This document shows, one piece after another, positions 9,040-18,936 of a stretch of 64,000 nt of DNA. Source of the stretch: Allomuricauda sp. CAU 1633 (GTDB lineage: Bacteria; Bacteroidota; Bacteroidia; Flavobacteriales; Flavobacteriaceae). Numbering within the stretch: position 1 is the first letter of the stretch; each line of letters opens with the position of its first letter. Made by a program: the position numbers and the translations under genes. Under the pieces are notes generated by a model that did no database searches, was not told the DNA's origin, and saw only the letters and a list, made by a program, of their open reading frames with translations. The DNA is taken from NCBI RefSeq assembly GCF_017313225.1, contig NZ_JAFLNE010000003.1:340692-404691 (forward strand), written 5' to 3'.

Positions 9040-9109
9040 TTTTTAAGGTATTCTTACCAAAATTGTGATCAATTTTTGTTAAATTGAATAAATTTAAAAA
9101 TCACTACCC

Positions 9110-9310
9110 ATGGCAGTTTTAAAAGTAATAGAAGTATTGGCAAATTCCGATAAAAGCTGGGAAGATGCAGCTAAAAATGCATTGGACCAAGCCACTAAAT
9201 CGGTTAAGAATATTCGTTCCGTCTATATCAACGAGCAAAGCGCTACGGTTAAGGACGGAAAAATCGATAATTATCGAGTTAACGTTAAAATTACCTTTGA
9301 GGTGAAATAA
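9110..9310 (+). CDS. Dodecin family protein
   Basis: This small soluble protein of 66 residues matches dodecin in length and pattern, with VIEVLANSDKSWEDA at the N-terminus and a beta-strand ending in YRVNVKITFEVK. Dodecins assemble into hollow dodecamers that bind flavins or CoA and are thought to buffer free flavin. The gene lies 70 bp after the Nfu gene and ends just before a strong terminator, so the two could share a transcript. Confidence 0.93.
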   Translation: MAVLKVIEVLANSDKSWEDAAKNALDQATKSVKNIRSVYINEQSATVKDGKIDNYRVNVKITFEVK

Positions 9311-9332
9311 CCCCAAGGGCAATGCACAATAT

Positions 9333-9357
9333 AGCGCCCGCATTGGGCGCTTTTTTT
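9333..9357 (+). terminator. Rho-independent terminator after dodecin
   Basis: AGCGCCC at 9333-9339 pairs with GGGCGCT at 9345-9351 around a 5-nt loop, followed by seven T residues. This position rules out translation starts for the next gene upstream of about 9358. Confidence 0.92.
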
Positions 9358-9375
9358 ATGTTCAAAAAGAATACT

Positions 9376-11490
9376 ATGCTAAAAAGAATCACCATTGTAT
9401 TGGTTTTGCCTTTTTTCTTCTTTGGTTGTAAGCAAAAATCCGACAAAGTGACCCACAAACATACCAACGCCCTCATCAACGAAACCAGTCCGTACCTTTT
9501 GCAACATGCCCACAATCCCGTGAATTGGGAAGCCTGGCATCCCGAGGTTTTGGAACGTGCCCAAAAGGAGGATAAACCCCTTCTCATCAGTATTGGGTAT
9601 GCCGCTTGCCATTGGTGCCATGTTATGGAAAAGGAATGCTTTGAAGATGAGGAAGTGGCCCAAATGATGAACGAGAATTTCATCAACATTAAAATTGATC
9701 GCGAAGAACGCCCTGATGTAGACCAAATCTACATGGATGCCATCCAAATGATGTCCGGAAATGGCGGTTGGCCGCTCAATATTGTAGCACTGCCCGATGG
9801 AAGACCCTTTTGGGGTGCCACCTATGTTCCAAAAGACAATTGGGTGAAATCACTACAACAACTAACGGAATTATATAAAAATGACAAAGCAAGAGTCACC
9901 CAATACGCCACCGACCTTGCCAGCGGTATTCATGCCATCAACCTAGTGGAAAATGCCAAAGATTCTGACTTATATACCTTGGAGCAATTGGATGTGGCAG
10001 TGGCCAATTGGTCCCAATATTTTGACTCCTTTTTAGGGGGATATAAGCGGGCTCCAAAATTTATGATGCCCAACAATTGGGATTTCTTATTGCACTACGC
10101 TACTGCGAACGACAAACCCGAGCTCTTGGAACAAGTGAACACCACCCTCAGAAGAATGGCCTATGGAGGCGTCTATGACCATGTGGGTGGTGGATTTTCC
10201 AGATACGCGGTGGACACTACATGGCACGTACCTCATTTTGAAAAAATGTTGTACGACAATGGGCAATTGTCCAGTTTGTATGCCAAAGCGTATGCGGTCA
10301 CCAAAAATGAAATGTACAAAGAAGTGGTTGATGAAACCTTAGCCTTTGTTCAGGAAGAGCTTTGGGATGAAAATGGTGGTTTTTATTCGTCATTGGACGC
10401 CGATAGTTTAAATGAAGAGGGCGAACTTGAGGAAGGTGCCTATTATGTTTGGACGAAAGAACAATTGACACAACTATTAGGTGAGGATTACAGCATTTTT
10501 GAAGCGTATTACAACATCAATTCCTATGGCCTGTGGGAGGAAGGGAATTATGTACTCATCAAAGACAAGCCCGATGAAGAAATTGCCGAAAAATTCAACA
10601 TTTCAGTTGCTGAGTTGAAAACGAAAATGGACAGTGCCCGAAAAATTCTCAAGGAAGAAAGGGCTAAACGCTCCAAACCTAGATTGGATGATAAGATTTT
10701 GACCTCTTGGAACGGATTGATGTTAAAGGGATTGGTGGATGCCTATCGCTACTTGGGCAATGATGCCTATTTGGATATGGCCTTAAAAAATGCAAAGTTC
10801 ATTGAAACTGAAATGATCAAAGAGGATCATTCACTCTTCAGAAATCATAAAGAAGGAAAGAGCAGCATCAATGGCTTTTTAGAGGATTATGCTTCCGTCA
10901 TTGAAGCCTATTTGGCCCTATACGAAGTCACTTTTGATGAAAAATGGCTCAATCATTCCAAAAAATTGTTGGACTACACCAAAGTCCATTTCATGGACAA
11001 GGAATCAGGCATGTTCTTCTTTACTTCGGATGAAGACCACTCCTTGATTCGTAGAAGTATTGAAACCAACGACAATGTTATTTCCGCCTCCAACTCCATT
11101 ATGGCCAAAAACTTACTGAAGTTTCATAAACTGTATCCTGATGAAGGCTACGGAGACATTGCCAAGCAGATGGTCATCAATGTGCAAAAAGACTTTGATA
11201 CCAGTGCCCAAGGTTTTGCGAATTGGTTGCACGTAGTCCTGTATGAAAATCAAAATTTCTACGAAATTGCCCTTGTGGGCGAAAACTATAAAACTTTGGG
11301 CAAAGAAGTCGCCAGCACCTATTTACCCAATAGCATTCTAGTAGGATCTAAACAAGAAGGAAACCTGGAATTATTGGAAAATAGGTACGTAGATGGGGAA
11401 ACCTATGCTTACGTCTGTATTGAGGGAACCTGTAAATTGCCCGTGACCTCTTCTGATAAGGTTTTAGAGCAAATCAAATCGTTCCGCTAA
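9376..11490 (+). CDS. DUF255 (YyaL/SSP411-like) thioredoxin-fold lipoprotein
   Basis: With the ATG at 9376 the product has 704 residues and begins with a lipoprotein signal ending FFFFGC (Cys18). Upstream ATGs at 9322 and 9358 lie before or against the dodecin terminator and would spoil the signal peptide. Next comes the conserved thioredoxin-like DUF255 domain with ACHWCHVM (Cys78, Cys81) and NGGWPLN, then an (alpha/alpha)6 barrel like those of N-acylglucosamine epimerases (YGGVYDHVGGGFSRY, HFEKMLYDN, TSWNGLM). The family's biochemical function is not established. Lipid anchoring places it in the cell envelope, unlike the soluble bacterial homologues. Confidence 0.9.
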   Translation: MLKRITIVLVLPFFFFGCKQKSDKVTHKHTNALINETSPYLLQHAHNPVNWEAWHPEVLERAQKEDKPLLISIGYAACHWCHVMEKECFEDEEVAQMMNENFINIKIDREERPDVDQIYMDAIQMMSGNGGWPLNIVALPDGRPFWGATYVPKDNWVKSLQQLTELYKNDKARVTQYATDLASGIHAINLVENAKDSDLYTLEQLDVAVANWSQYFDSFLGGYKRAPKFMMPNNWDFLLHYATANDKPELLEQVNTTLRRMAYGGVYDHVGGGFSRYAVDTTWHVPHFEKMLYDNGQLSSLYAKAYAVTKNEMYKEVVDETLAFVQEELWDENGGFYSSLDADSLNEEGELEEGAYYVWTKEQLTQLLGEDYSIFEAYYNINSYGLWEEGNYVLIKDKPDEEIAEKFNISVAELKTKMDSARKILKEERAKRSKPRLDDKILTSWNGLMLKGLVDAYRYLGNDAYLDMALKNAKFIETEMIKEDHSLFRNHKEGKSSINGFLEDYASVIEAYLALYEVTFDEKWLNHSKKLLDYTKVHFMDKESGMFFFTSDEDHSLIRRSIETNDNVISASNSIMAKNLLKFHKLYPDEGYGDIAKQMVINVQKDFDTSAQGFANWLHVVLYENQNFYEIALVGENYKTLGKEVASTYLPNSILVGSKQEGNLELLENRYVDGETYAYVCIEGTCKLPVTSSDKVLEQIKSFR

Positions 11491-11569
11491 AGGTTAACAA
11501 TTGTTTAAAAGGGGCATCCTTGAATATTAGAAGATTTTCAGTTAAGTTATCAGGAAACAAAATTTAGTT

Positions 11570-12397
11570 ATGGAAGAAATAAAAAATTACCAAGAGTATA
11601 TTGATAAAGGTGTTGAATGGGCCATAGGGGTTTTGCCCAATATACTTCTGGCCATCATTACTTTTATCATTGGTTTATGGATCATACGGTTTATCAACAA
11701 ACTCATAAGACGATTTTTTGAGAAAAAGGATTATGACCAAACCTTGGAAACCTTTCTACAAAGTTTCTTCAGTATAGCGCTAAAAGCTTTGCTTTTTGTA
11801 CTTGTAATTACCCAATTGGGTGTAAAAACTTCCTCATTGGTAGCCATTGTGGGTGCTGCCGGTCTGGCCATTGGTTTGGCCTTGCAAGGTTCTTTGGCCA
11901 ATTTTGCCGGAGGGGTGCTCATCCTCATTTTTAAACCTTTTAAGGTTGGGGATTGGATATCGGCCCAAGGTGTTGACGGTGCCGTAAAAGAAATTTCCAT
12001 CTTCAATACCAAATTGAACACCTTTGGCAATCAAGTGGCCATTATTCCCAACGGGCAATTGTCCAACGGAAACATTGTTAACTACAACATGGAAAACAAC
12101 AGAAGGGATAAAATTGATGTAGGTATTGGCTATGGTTCCAATATCAAGGAAGCTAAAGAAATTTTGCTTCAAATCTGTGCAGATAATGAAAATATCCTCA
12201 AAGAGCCTGCTCCAGAAGTATATGTGGGGGCATTGGGCGATAGTTCGGTAAACCTGACATTACGTTTTTGGGCACCCAATGAAGTGTTCTGGCCGGCACA
12301 CTTTTATGTGATCGAAGAGACCAAACTACGTTTCGATGCCGCTGGAATTGAGATTCCCTTCCCACAACGGGTTATGCATCAAGCACCAACAGATTAA
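11570..12397 (+). CDS. Small-conductance mechanosensitive channel, MscS family
   Basis: The 275-residue inner-membrane channel opens when membrane tension rises after osmotic downshock. Two to three N-terminal helices are visible (~17-37, ~64-85, ~88-110). The pore helix is glycine/alanine-rich (VAIVGAAGLAIGLALQGSLANFAGG) and is followed by the beta domain motif FKVGDWI and the C-terminal mixed domain. The length fits minimal MscS. It converges on tsaB with a four-base overlap of the two stop codons (12394-12397). Confidence 0.95.
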   Translation: MEEIKNYQEYIDKGVEWAIGVLPNILLAIITFIIGLWIIRFINKLIRRFFEKKDYDQTLETFLQSFFSIALKALLFVLVITQLGVKTSSLVAIVGAAGLAIGLALQGSLANFAGGVLILIFKPFKVGDWISAQGVDGAVKEISIFNTKLNTFGNQVAIIPNGQLSNGNIVNYNMENNRRDKIDVGIGYGSNIKEAKEILLQICADNENILKEPAPEVYVGALGDSSVNLTLRFWAPNEVFWPAHFYVIEETKLRFDAAGIEIPFPQRVMHQAPTD

Positions 12398-13071
12398 GCT
12401 TTCTTTTTGGATTGAATTACAAAATCCTTTAGGTAATACGGTTCAAAATAGGCTACATCCTCAAACTGGCCCTTCTCGTACTTTTCAAAGGCAATAGGGG
12501 CCATTTCTTTTGCTGATGGAACTATGGAGGCATCAAATTGGAAGTTGGAATGTCCCAATATCTCCTTGCATTTTTCGGCACCGCTGCCCACTACACATAC
12601 TTTATGTTCAGAAGCATAGTCGGTAAAGGAATTTTCATCGATGATTTCTGCACGGGTCTCCCTAATTTCTTCATATTGATGATTGAATACGGCCGAATAG
12701 ACCTCCATACGTCGGGCATCCAGTACTGGAATCACCAATTCTCCTTCTTGTAATTGCACCTGATGCGCCATACTCTCCAAGGTAGGAACGGAAATCAAGG
12801 GCAAATCCAGCGAAAAACACAATCCTTTGGCTGCAGAAACCCCAATGCGAAGGCCTGTATAAGAACCAGGCCCTTTGCTGACAGCAATGGCATCTAAATC
12901 TGAAAACGACAAAGAAGCCTCTTGCAAGACTTCTTTGATAAATACATGTAATTGCTCTGAATGGGAATAGTTTACCGCATTGTTTTCCTTTAGGAGAATT
13001 ACCTCATCCCCGTTGGAAATACTAACCGAACAATTGGTCGTTGCTGTTTCTAAATTGAGTATTATGGCCAT
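12394..13071 (-). CDS. tsaB: tRNA threonylcarbamoyladenosine biosynthesis protein TsaB
   Basis: The 225-residue ASKHA-fold protein supports formation of the universal t6A37 modification on ANN-decoding tRNAs, as a partner of TsaD and TsaE. Visible hallmarks are ILNLETATTNCSVSI at the N-terminus, the GPGSYTGLRIG loop and VPTLESMAHQ. The ATG at 13071 is preferred over an in-frame GTG three codons upstream because it matches the family start. It follows the tolC-like gene by 16 bp on the same strand, so it may be read from the exporter operon. Confidence 0.95.
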   Translation of the reverse strand: MAIILNLETATTNCSVSISNGDEVILLKENNAVNYSHSEQLHVFIKEVLQEASLSFSDLDAIAVSKGPGSYTGLRIGVSAAKGLCFSLDLPLISVPTLESMAHQVQLQEGELVIPVLDARRMEVYSAVFNHQYEEIRETRAEIIDENSFTDYASEHKVCVVGSGAEKCKEILGHSNFQFDASIVPSAKEMAPIAFEKYEKGQFEDVAYFEPYYLKDFVIQSKKKA

Positions 13072-13087
13072 AGCGGCCACAAAGATA

Positions 13088-14437
13088 CTAGTTTAAAGAA
13101 ATGGGAAGACCAAAGTAGAACTCCAATATTTTTAATCGGAAGATATAATCGTACTTGGTACGGATTACATCAGCTTGTGCATTATCTACCCTTGCCTGTG
13201 CCTGACTAAAATCAAAAGCATTCATTAAGCCCACTTCATATCGTTCCTTGGCATATTCATAAGCTAGTGTGCGCGCTTCCAATGTCTTTTCTGCAGCGGT
13301 ATAGGCCTTTTCAAATGTATTTACATCGACATAAGCTTGTTGAATGGTGTTTTCCAAATCCAATTTATCTTGCTCGAACTGTAATTTGGCCTTTTCCAAG
13401 CTTATTTTAGATCGTTTTACTCCATTGCGGGTACTCCATCCATTGAATATTGGAACACTTAATTGTGCACCATAACTGACACCGTCCAAAATCCATAACT
13501 GATCGGTAAAACCAGGAGTGTAAACACCACCGCTACCATTTGGAATTAAAGTGATATCAGAATAACGTGTTCCATATTGGAAGAATCCAGAAATAGTTGG
13601 GTAGTAAGCTCCCTTGGCAATTTTAAGGTCCTGTTCTGCTAATTCTACATTGGACTGTGATAGTTTGATATCATTTCTAAAAGTCAACGCCTTATCAAAA
13701 ATGACTTTTGCTGAATTGTCCAAAATATCAGATGGTGGAATTTCGAACTCTTCTTCAGCAATATCAAAGTTTTCGTAATCGGTTATTTGAAGCAATTGTG
13801 CCAAATTTACCCTGGCAATCAGCACCAAGCTTTCACCATTGATTATTTGTTGTTCTTGGTTAGCAGCTGTGGCCTCAATTTCCAATAGGTCACCCCTGGG
13901 TACCACACCGGATTCCACCAATTCCTTGGTTCGATTCAAATCCTGTTCAGTGACCGCATATTGGGCTCTAAAGGTCTTTAATTGCTCTTTGTTGGAAAGT
14001 ACTTGCAAATAGGCATTGGCCACATTCAGCCGAATATCATCCTTTAGATTATCCAAACGGTATTGATTGGCAATGGCACTCATTTTAGCCCGATTGTATC
14101 TGTTGATATTTCGGAGTCCATCGAACAACGTAATATTGGAACTCACTCCCATGTTCATATTAAATTGCGTACTATTGGTAGGCAAGTTGGTCGATGGGTT
14201 AATGGAAAATCCAGTATTGCTCGATGCCGTTGTGTTTCCATTCAAGGATGGAAGAAAATCCCCCAAGGCATCTGATCTATCAATTTGTACGTTCTCTAAA
14301 TCCAGTTCAAATTGTTGTACGGTCAGGTTATTTTCCACTGCATAGGTCACACATTCCTGCAAAGTCCATTTGCGCATTTGCGCATGGGAAACACATATGG
14401 TGAACAGCAATAGTAAGGTCGTTAAACTAAGTTTCAT
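13088..14437 (-). CDS. TolC-family outer-membrane efflux protein
   Basis: The 449-residue protein has a signal peptide ending SHAQ and two TolC/OEP repeat units rich in long heptad helices (~25-215 and ~235-440), including SNVELAEQDLKIAKGAYYPT. TolC trimers form the outer-membrane duct for tripartite efflux. It is the last gene of the eight-gene exporter cluster and sits 50 bp after the first adaptor, so it probably serves both adaptor/permease sets. Confidence 0.95.
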   Translation of the reverse strand: MKLSLTTLLLLFTICVSHAQMRKWTLQECVTYAVENNLTVQQFELDLENVQIDRSDALGDFLPSLNGNTTASSNTGFSINPSTNLPTNSTQFNMNMGVSSNITLFDGLRNINRYNRAKMSAIANQYRLDNLKDDIRLNVANAYLQVLSNKEQLKTFRAQYAVTEQDLNRTKELVESGVVPRGDLLEIEATAANQEQQIINGESLVLIARVNLAQLLQITDYENFDIAEEEFEIPPSDILDNSAKVIFDKALTFRNDIKLSQSNVELAEQDLKIAKGAYYPTISGFFQYGTRYSDITLIPNGSGGVYTPGFTDQLWILDGVSYGAQLSVPIFNGWSTRNGVKRSKISLEKAKLQFEQDKLDLENTIQQAYVDVNTFEKAYTAAEKTLEARTLAYEYAKERYEVGLMNAFDFSQAQARVDNAQADVIRTKYDYIFRLKILEFYFGLPISLN

Positions 14438-14487
14438 TCGTTTTTTGATTTATTATCGTTTTTTGATTTCTGTTTCTGGTTGACCCA

Positions 14488-15606
14488 TTAGCTATTGGAA
14501 TCTTCTTCGCTTTTCTTTTCAAGTCTATTCCACACCTTAATCTTGTCATCCTCACCCAAACCGGAAAGAATCTCTACATCAATACCATCGCTAATTCCCA
14601 ACTCGACATCTCTTTTCTCAAACTCATTTTCACCTGTTTGCACCTCAACATACGGGTCATCACTATCCTTATCAAATTGCAAAAGGGCTTCTTTGATAGA
14701 TAGGACATCTTTCTTTTCTTCAAGTACTATGGAAGCATTGGCACTATAACCAGCCCTAACATTGGTACTGTCGTTCACTTCCAAATCACCCTCAATTTTG
14801 AACTGTACCGCGCCTTCTTCTTCCACACCCTTGGGTGCTATGAACTTTAATTTGGCCGGAAAAGTCACTTTATCCAAAGCGCCCATGCTAATGACCAGGG
14901 GCATGCCGAGTTTCAATTTGCCCACTTCCGCTTCATCTACCTCACCTTCAAAAATCATTTTGTTCATATCAGCAATAGTGGCGATGGTGGTACCGTCGTT
15001 AAAATTGTTACTCTGAATTACTTGGTCTCCAACCTCAACAGGAATTTCCAAGATGGTACCACTTACGGTTGCCCGGATATTGGTGTTGGCACTGGATGAG
15101 CCTCCGGCGGAACCTTTACGGATAATTTGATAATCCGCCCTGGCATTTTCCAGTTCTTGCACCGCTTGATCGTAAGTAAGTTTTAAATTGTTGAAATCTT
15201 GGCTTGAGATGACTCCCTTATCGAACAAGGCTTTGTTTCGGTCGTACTCAATTTTGGCATTGTTCAAGGAGAGTTCAGCATTTCGCACCCTTCCAGCTGC
15301 CTGGTTCAAAGATTGTTCATTGGGCACCACTTTGATTACGGCGATCAAATCCCCGGCATTGACATCGGCTCCTTCTTCCAAATAGATTTGCTCAATGATT
15401 CCTGAAATTTGAGGTTTAATCTCAATTTCTTCCTCTGGAATCACCTTGCCCGTAACCACCACTTTATTGGTAATGTCCTTTTTTTCAACGGTCTCGGTCT
15501 CGTAAAGTTTCAGGGGAGTACTGTTCTTCTTTAAAAAGTAAACCACTGCGGCCAATAACACAAAGACTCCAATTGCTATCAGGCCATATTTTACGTACTT
15601 GTTCAT
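14488..15606 (-). CDS. Periplasmic adaptor (HlyD/MacA family) of efflux pump
   Basis: The 372-residue membrane-fusion protein has one N-terminal membrane anchor (~7-26), a biotinyl-lipoyl-like domain split around a coiled-coil hairpin (GKVIPEEEIEIKPQISGIIE ... VSGTILEIPVEVGDQV), a beta-barrel domain and a proximal domain. It links the ABC permeases to TolC. It is closely similar to the second adaptor at 18937-20046. For example, both have FNDGTTIA/FNEGTTIAAIAD and a D.MIFEG.VDE..VGK segment, so the two are paralogues. It begins 38 bp after the preceding permease. Confidence 0.95.
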   Translation of the reverse strand: MNKYVKYGLIAIGVFVLLAAVVYFLKKNSTPLKLYETETVEKKDITNKVVVTGKVIPEEEIEIKPQISGIIEQIYLEEGADVNAGDLIAVIKVVPNEQSLNQAAGRVRNAELSLNNAKIEYDRNKALFDKGVISSQDFNNLKLTYDQAVQELENARADYQIIRKGSAGGSSSANTNIRATVSGTILEIPVEVGDQVIQSNNFNDGTTIATIADMNKMIFEGEVDEAEVGKLKLGMPLVISMGALDKVTFPAKLKFIAPKGVEEEGAVQFKIEGDLEVNDSTNVRAGYSANASIVLEEKKDVLSIKEALLQFDKDSDDPYVEVQTGENEFEKRDVELGISDGIDVEILSGLGEDDKIKVWNRLEKKSEEDSNS

Positions 15607-15644
15607 TATTTAAAATTTGATTGTTGTTTATTTTTTATTTATGC

Positions 15645-16907
15645 TTATTCTTCTCGCAATGCTTCTATGGGGCGAATACGAACCGCCCGGTTTGCTGGAA
15701 TCAATCCAATCAATACACTGAGTCCGACCATCGAAATAAAAGATTTCAAAAACTGGGGAATACTGACCATCGGATTCAATAAGGGTATGCCATCCTGGCC
15801 GCCCTCACCCAAAAAGCCATTGATCATGGCCAAAATGCCGATGGCAATGGAAAATCCGATCAACCCCGCAAGAACGGTCATTACAATCGATTCCAAAATA
15901 ATTTGTCTCCTTACAATTTTTGGTGTGGCCCCCAATGCCCTTCTCACCCCAATTTCTTTGGTACGCTCCTTAACGGTAATCAAAAGGATATTACTAATGG
16001 CGATGACTCCCGCTATCAGGGTAAAGAACCCGATAAAGCCGGAAACACCTTTCAGTACAGAGGTAAACGTGGTGACATTATTGAAGATTTCCGACATATC
16101 AAAACTGCCTATTGCCCTATCATCATCTGGATGGATATCGTATTTGGTCTTCAATAATTTTTTGATTTTCTGTTCTACCACCGGCACTTTGGTATCTTCT
16201 TGTACCGCAATGGCCATCCATCCCAACCGATCTCCAGAACCAAAGGCTTTTTGGAAGGTTGAAAACGGAATGAAAACCGCATTTTCCCCATCGATATTGA
16301 CATTGTCATTGGGCTTATAAATCCCAACTACGGTAAAGAAAACCCCATTGATACGCACATCTTCCCCAATGGCAGTCTCATCTTTGTCGAAAAGGAGTTC
16401 ATAGGTTTCCTCCCCAATGACACAGACTTTTTTGGAGGCTTCAATATCCGTATTGTTCAGGAACCTTCCCTCTACCAATTTTTTCTTGGTCACCTCATCA
16501 ATAACCGGATAATCTCCATATACCGCTGACCCACTGGTTCTCCCATTTCTGTAAACGGTGGTTACGCCTCTATGCGAGCCCAGCTCAATCCTAGGGGCCA
16601 ATACCTCAATCTCAGGGATTTGTTCTTTAATAATTTCAGCATCTTCCATATGGAATTGGATTCTTCGCCCCCGCTCAAATCCCTTGTACGGTTCGGAAGT
16701 GCTTTGGGCCCAGACAAACAGACTATTGGACGCTGTTCCTGCAAATACGTTTTGAAACATATTGGACATGCCATTGGAACTTCCCAATAACAAAATCAAT
16801 ATGATCATGGCAATGACCACCCCCAACATGGTCAAAATGGTCCTAAAGATATTTTTACCCAAGGTATTGAACACTTCACTCCATAAATCTCTATCGAATA
16901 ACCACAT
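15645..16907 (-). CDS. ABC transporter permease, MacB/FtsX type (copy 1)
   Basis: The 420-residue permease has an N-terminal membrane helix (GKNIFRTILTMLGVVIAMI), a large periplasmic MacB_PCD domain (~50-260) and three C-terminal FtsX helices containing the coupling segment KERTKEIGVRRALGA. The C-terminus RPIEALREE is typical. Such permeases pair with a separate ATPase and drive a periplasmic adaptor without themselves forming a classical substrate channel. It starts one base after the stop of permease 2, implying tight coupling and probably a heteromeric pair. Confidence 0.94.
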   Translation of the reverse strand: MWLFDRDLWSEVFNTLGKNIFRTILTMLGVVIAMIILILLLGSSNGMSNMFQNVFAGTASNSLFVWAQSTSEPYKGFERGRRIQFHMEDAEIIKEQIPEIEVLAPRIELGSHRGVTTVYRNGRTSGSAVYGDYPVIDEVTKKKLVEGRFLNNTDIEASKKVCVIGEETYELLFDKDETAIGEDVRINGVFFTVVGIYKPNDNVNIDGENAVFIPFSTFQKAFGSGDRLGWMAIAVQEDTKVPVVEQKIKKLLKTKYDIHPDDDRAIGSFDMSEIFNNVTTFTSVLKGVSGFIGFFTLIAGVIAISNILLITVKERTKEIGVRRALGATPKIVRRQIILESIVMTVLAGLIGFSIAIGILAMINGFLGEGGQDGIPLLNPMVSIPQFLKSFISMVGLSVLIGLIPANRAVRIRPIEALREE

Positions 16908-16908
16908 G

Positions 16909-18141
16909 CTATTTATCGCTTAATGCTACTATTGGTTTTACGTTTGCTGCTTTTATAGAGGGAATCAACCCTGCCAAAACCCCAGCCACCACCAAAATGA
17001 TGGTTGCCGTAACTACTGTTGAAATACTCACCGACGGATTCGCAAATGCCGGTGTGTCAATGTTGGGACCAATAATCCCTAATATCAATGATGCGAAGAG
17101 CATCCCGAAAAATCCGGCCAATACTGTTGTAAAGATAGACTCGAGCAATACCAATTTTATGATTTGCCATGGCTCGGCTCCCAATGCTTTTCTTACCCCG
17201 ATCTCTTTGGTCCTTTCTTTTATGATAAACACCATGATATTGCCAATGGCCACTACTCCTGCCAGCAAAATCAACGCACCAACAATAATACTCATGGTAC
17301 TTAGGCCCGTTGTAAAGTTGGAGATGTCTGAGAAAATCTGTGCATAGTTGAACACCCGAACAGCAGCTTGGTCATCAGGGTCTACTTTATGCCTTCTTTT
17401 CAGCAGATTTTCCAATCGTTCCGAAAAACTCAAGGCCTGCGTAAGGTCAAAATTGGGATTATAGGTGAGTGAAATCTGGTTGATTTCATCGGTTTGACCA
17501 TAAATCCGTTGCATAGTGGTAACTGGGGCATAAATGGTTCTTTCCGCATTGTCATCCCTGCCTTCTTCCTCAAAAACCCCTATAACCTTGTAAGGAAGTC
17601 CATTGATTTCTAGAAAACTGCCCAAAACAGAATCTTTTTTATAGAGATCCTCCACTATTTTTTTTCCAACTACGGCGACTTTCGAACTCTTGTACAAGTC
17701 ATTATCGTTTATATACCTACCTTCTGTAAGTCGTGTCTTGTCAATGAGCAGATAGTTTGGATTAACGCCTCTTAGACTATAACTTCCAGTTTCAGATTTA
17801 TATCGGGTGGTAGCACCTTTGAACATGACCGGGGTGATGTATTCCACATCCTTTGGAAAACTTTTACTGATATATTCGACATCATCGTTACGAAGCTGAA
17901 TCCTACGATCGGCTTCAAAACCAGCATACGCTTTGGAGGTAGACCCAGTACGGATAATAATGGAATTATTGGCATCATCAGCAAATTGACCGGTAAATCC
18001 ATTCTTCATGCCATTTACCGAACCCAACAACAGTACCAAAATAAAGATGGCCCACGCCACGGAGAAGCCCGTTAAAAAGGTACGCAGCTTGTTGTTCTTG
18101 ATGCTGTGGAAAATTTCCTGCCAAATATCCCGATCAAACAT
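16909..18141 (-). CDS. ABC transporter permease, MacB/FtsX type (copy 2)
   Basis: The 410-residue protein has the same layout as its neighbour: an N-terminal helix (NNKLRTFLTGFSVAWAIFI), a MacB_PCD periplasmic domain and FtsX helices with KERTKEIGVRKALGAEPW. It overlaps the end of the ATPase gene by 8 bp and precedes permease 1 by one base. The pair probably forms the heterodimeric membrane part of one pump driven by the upstream ATPase. The N-terminal MFDRDIWQEIFHSIKNNKLR resembles permease 4 more than permease 1, which fits a duplicated pair. Confidence 0.94.
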   Translation of the reverse strand: MFDRDIWQEIFHSIKNNKLRTFLTGFSVAWAIFILVLLLGSVNGMKNGFTGQFADDANNSIIIRTGSTSKAYAGFEADRRIQLRNDDVEYISKSFPKDVEYITPVMFKGATTRYKSETGSYSLRGVNPNYLLIDKTRLTEGRYINDNDLYKSSKVAVVGKKIVEDLYKKDSVLGSFLEINGLPYKVIGVFEEEGRDDNAERTIYAPVTTMQRIYGQTDEINQISLTYNPNFDLTQALSFSERLENLLKRRHKVDPDDQAAVRVFNYAQIFSDISNFTTGLSTMSIIVGALILLAGVVAIGNIMVFIIKERTKEIGVRKALGAEPWQIIKLVLLESIFTTVLAGFFGMLFASLILGIIGPNIDTPAFANPSVSISTVVTATIILVVAGVLAGLIPSIKAANVKPIVALSDK

Positions 18142-18835
18142 ACTGTTCTGCCCTTACTTGTTCAATTTTCTTGTCTTCTACAATAACACCATCCTTTAGG
18201 TGTACAATACGTTTACACATGTGAGCGATGTCCTCTTCGTGGGTCACCACCAAAATGGTATTGCCGTCATCATTTATTTTTTGGATGAGGTCCATCACCT
18301 CATAAGACGTTTTACTGTCCAAGGCACCTGTAGGTTCATCTGCCAAGAGGACTTTGGGCTCTGCAGCCATGGCACGCGCAATGGCCACCCGTTGTTTTTG
18401 CCCTCCAGACAATTCGCTGGGCAGATGATTGGCCCATGGTTTTAGACCTACCCGATCTAAATATTGCATGGCTTTCTCCTGACGCTCTTTTCGGGGTACT
18501 TTTTGGTAGTATAGGGGAAGGGCCACATTTTCTAGGGCACTTTTGTAATTGATAAGGTTAAAGGATTGAAAAACAAAGCCCAAGAATTTGTTCCGGTATT
18601 GAGCAGCTTTGGTCTCACTTAAATTTTTGATTGGGACACCGTCCAAGGTATATTCGCCAGAATCAGCTCCGTCCAACATTCCCAATATGTTCAACAAGGT
18701 TGATTTACCCGATCCCGAAGACCCCATTATGGCTACCAGCTCCCCATCATCTACTTTAAAGTTTATCCCTTTTAAAACATGAAGGGAATTGCTCCCCATT
18801 TTATAGGATTTATGAAGATCTTTGATTTCTATCAT
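18134..18835 (-). CDS. ABC transporter ATP-binding protein, MacB/LolD type
   Basis: The 233-residue cytoplasmic ATPase has Walker A GSSGSGKS (38-45), a Q-loop FVFQ, signature LSGGQKQR (142-149), Walker B VLLADEP and switch His in VVTHEED. It is the only nucleotide-binding subunit in a locus with four permeases, so it must serve both permease pairs or the second pair uses an ATPase encoded elsewhere. It lies 101 bp after adaptor 2 and overlaps permease 2 by 8 bp. Confidence 0.96.
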   Translation of the reverse strand: MIEIKDLHKSYKMGSNSLHVLKGINFKVDDGELVAIMGSSGSGKSTLLNILGMLDGADSGEYTLDGVPIKNLSETKAAQYRNKFLGFVFQSFNLINYKSALENVALPLYYQKVPRKERQEKAMQYLDRVGLKPWANHLPSELSGGQKQRVAIARAMAAEPKVLLADEPTGALDSKTSYEVMDLIQKINDDGNTILVVTHEEDIAHMCKRIVHLKDGVIVEDKKIEQVRAEQYV

Positions 18836-18936
18836 GATTGGTGATGTTAGCTATCTAGTTTTTAACTTCTGCAAGTAAGACATACAAGTTGTTAAAATGT
18901 TACAAGATAGTATTGAAATTTTATGTTAAATGATTA

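Noticed and set aside
9322..9375. Earlier translation start for the DUF255 lipoprotein
   Set aside because: A strong terminator hairpin at 9333-9357 lies inside that stretch, and the later ATG gives a proper lipoprotein signal.
13069..13080. GTG start of tsaB at 13080
   Set aside because: The ATG at 13071 matches the family N-terminus.
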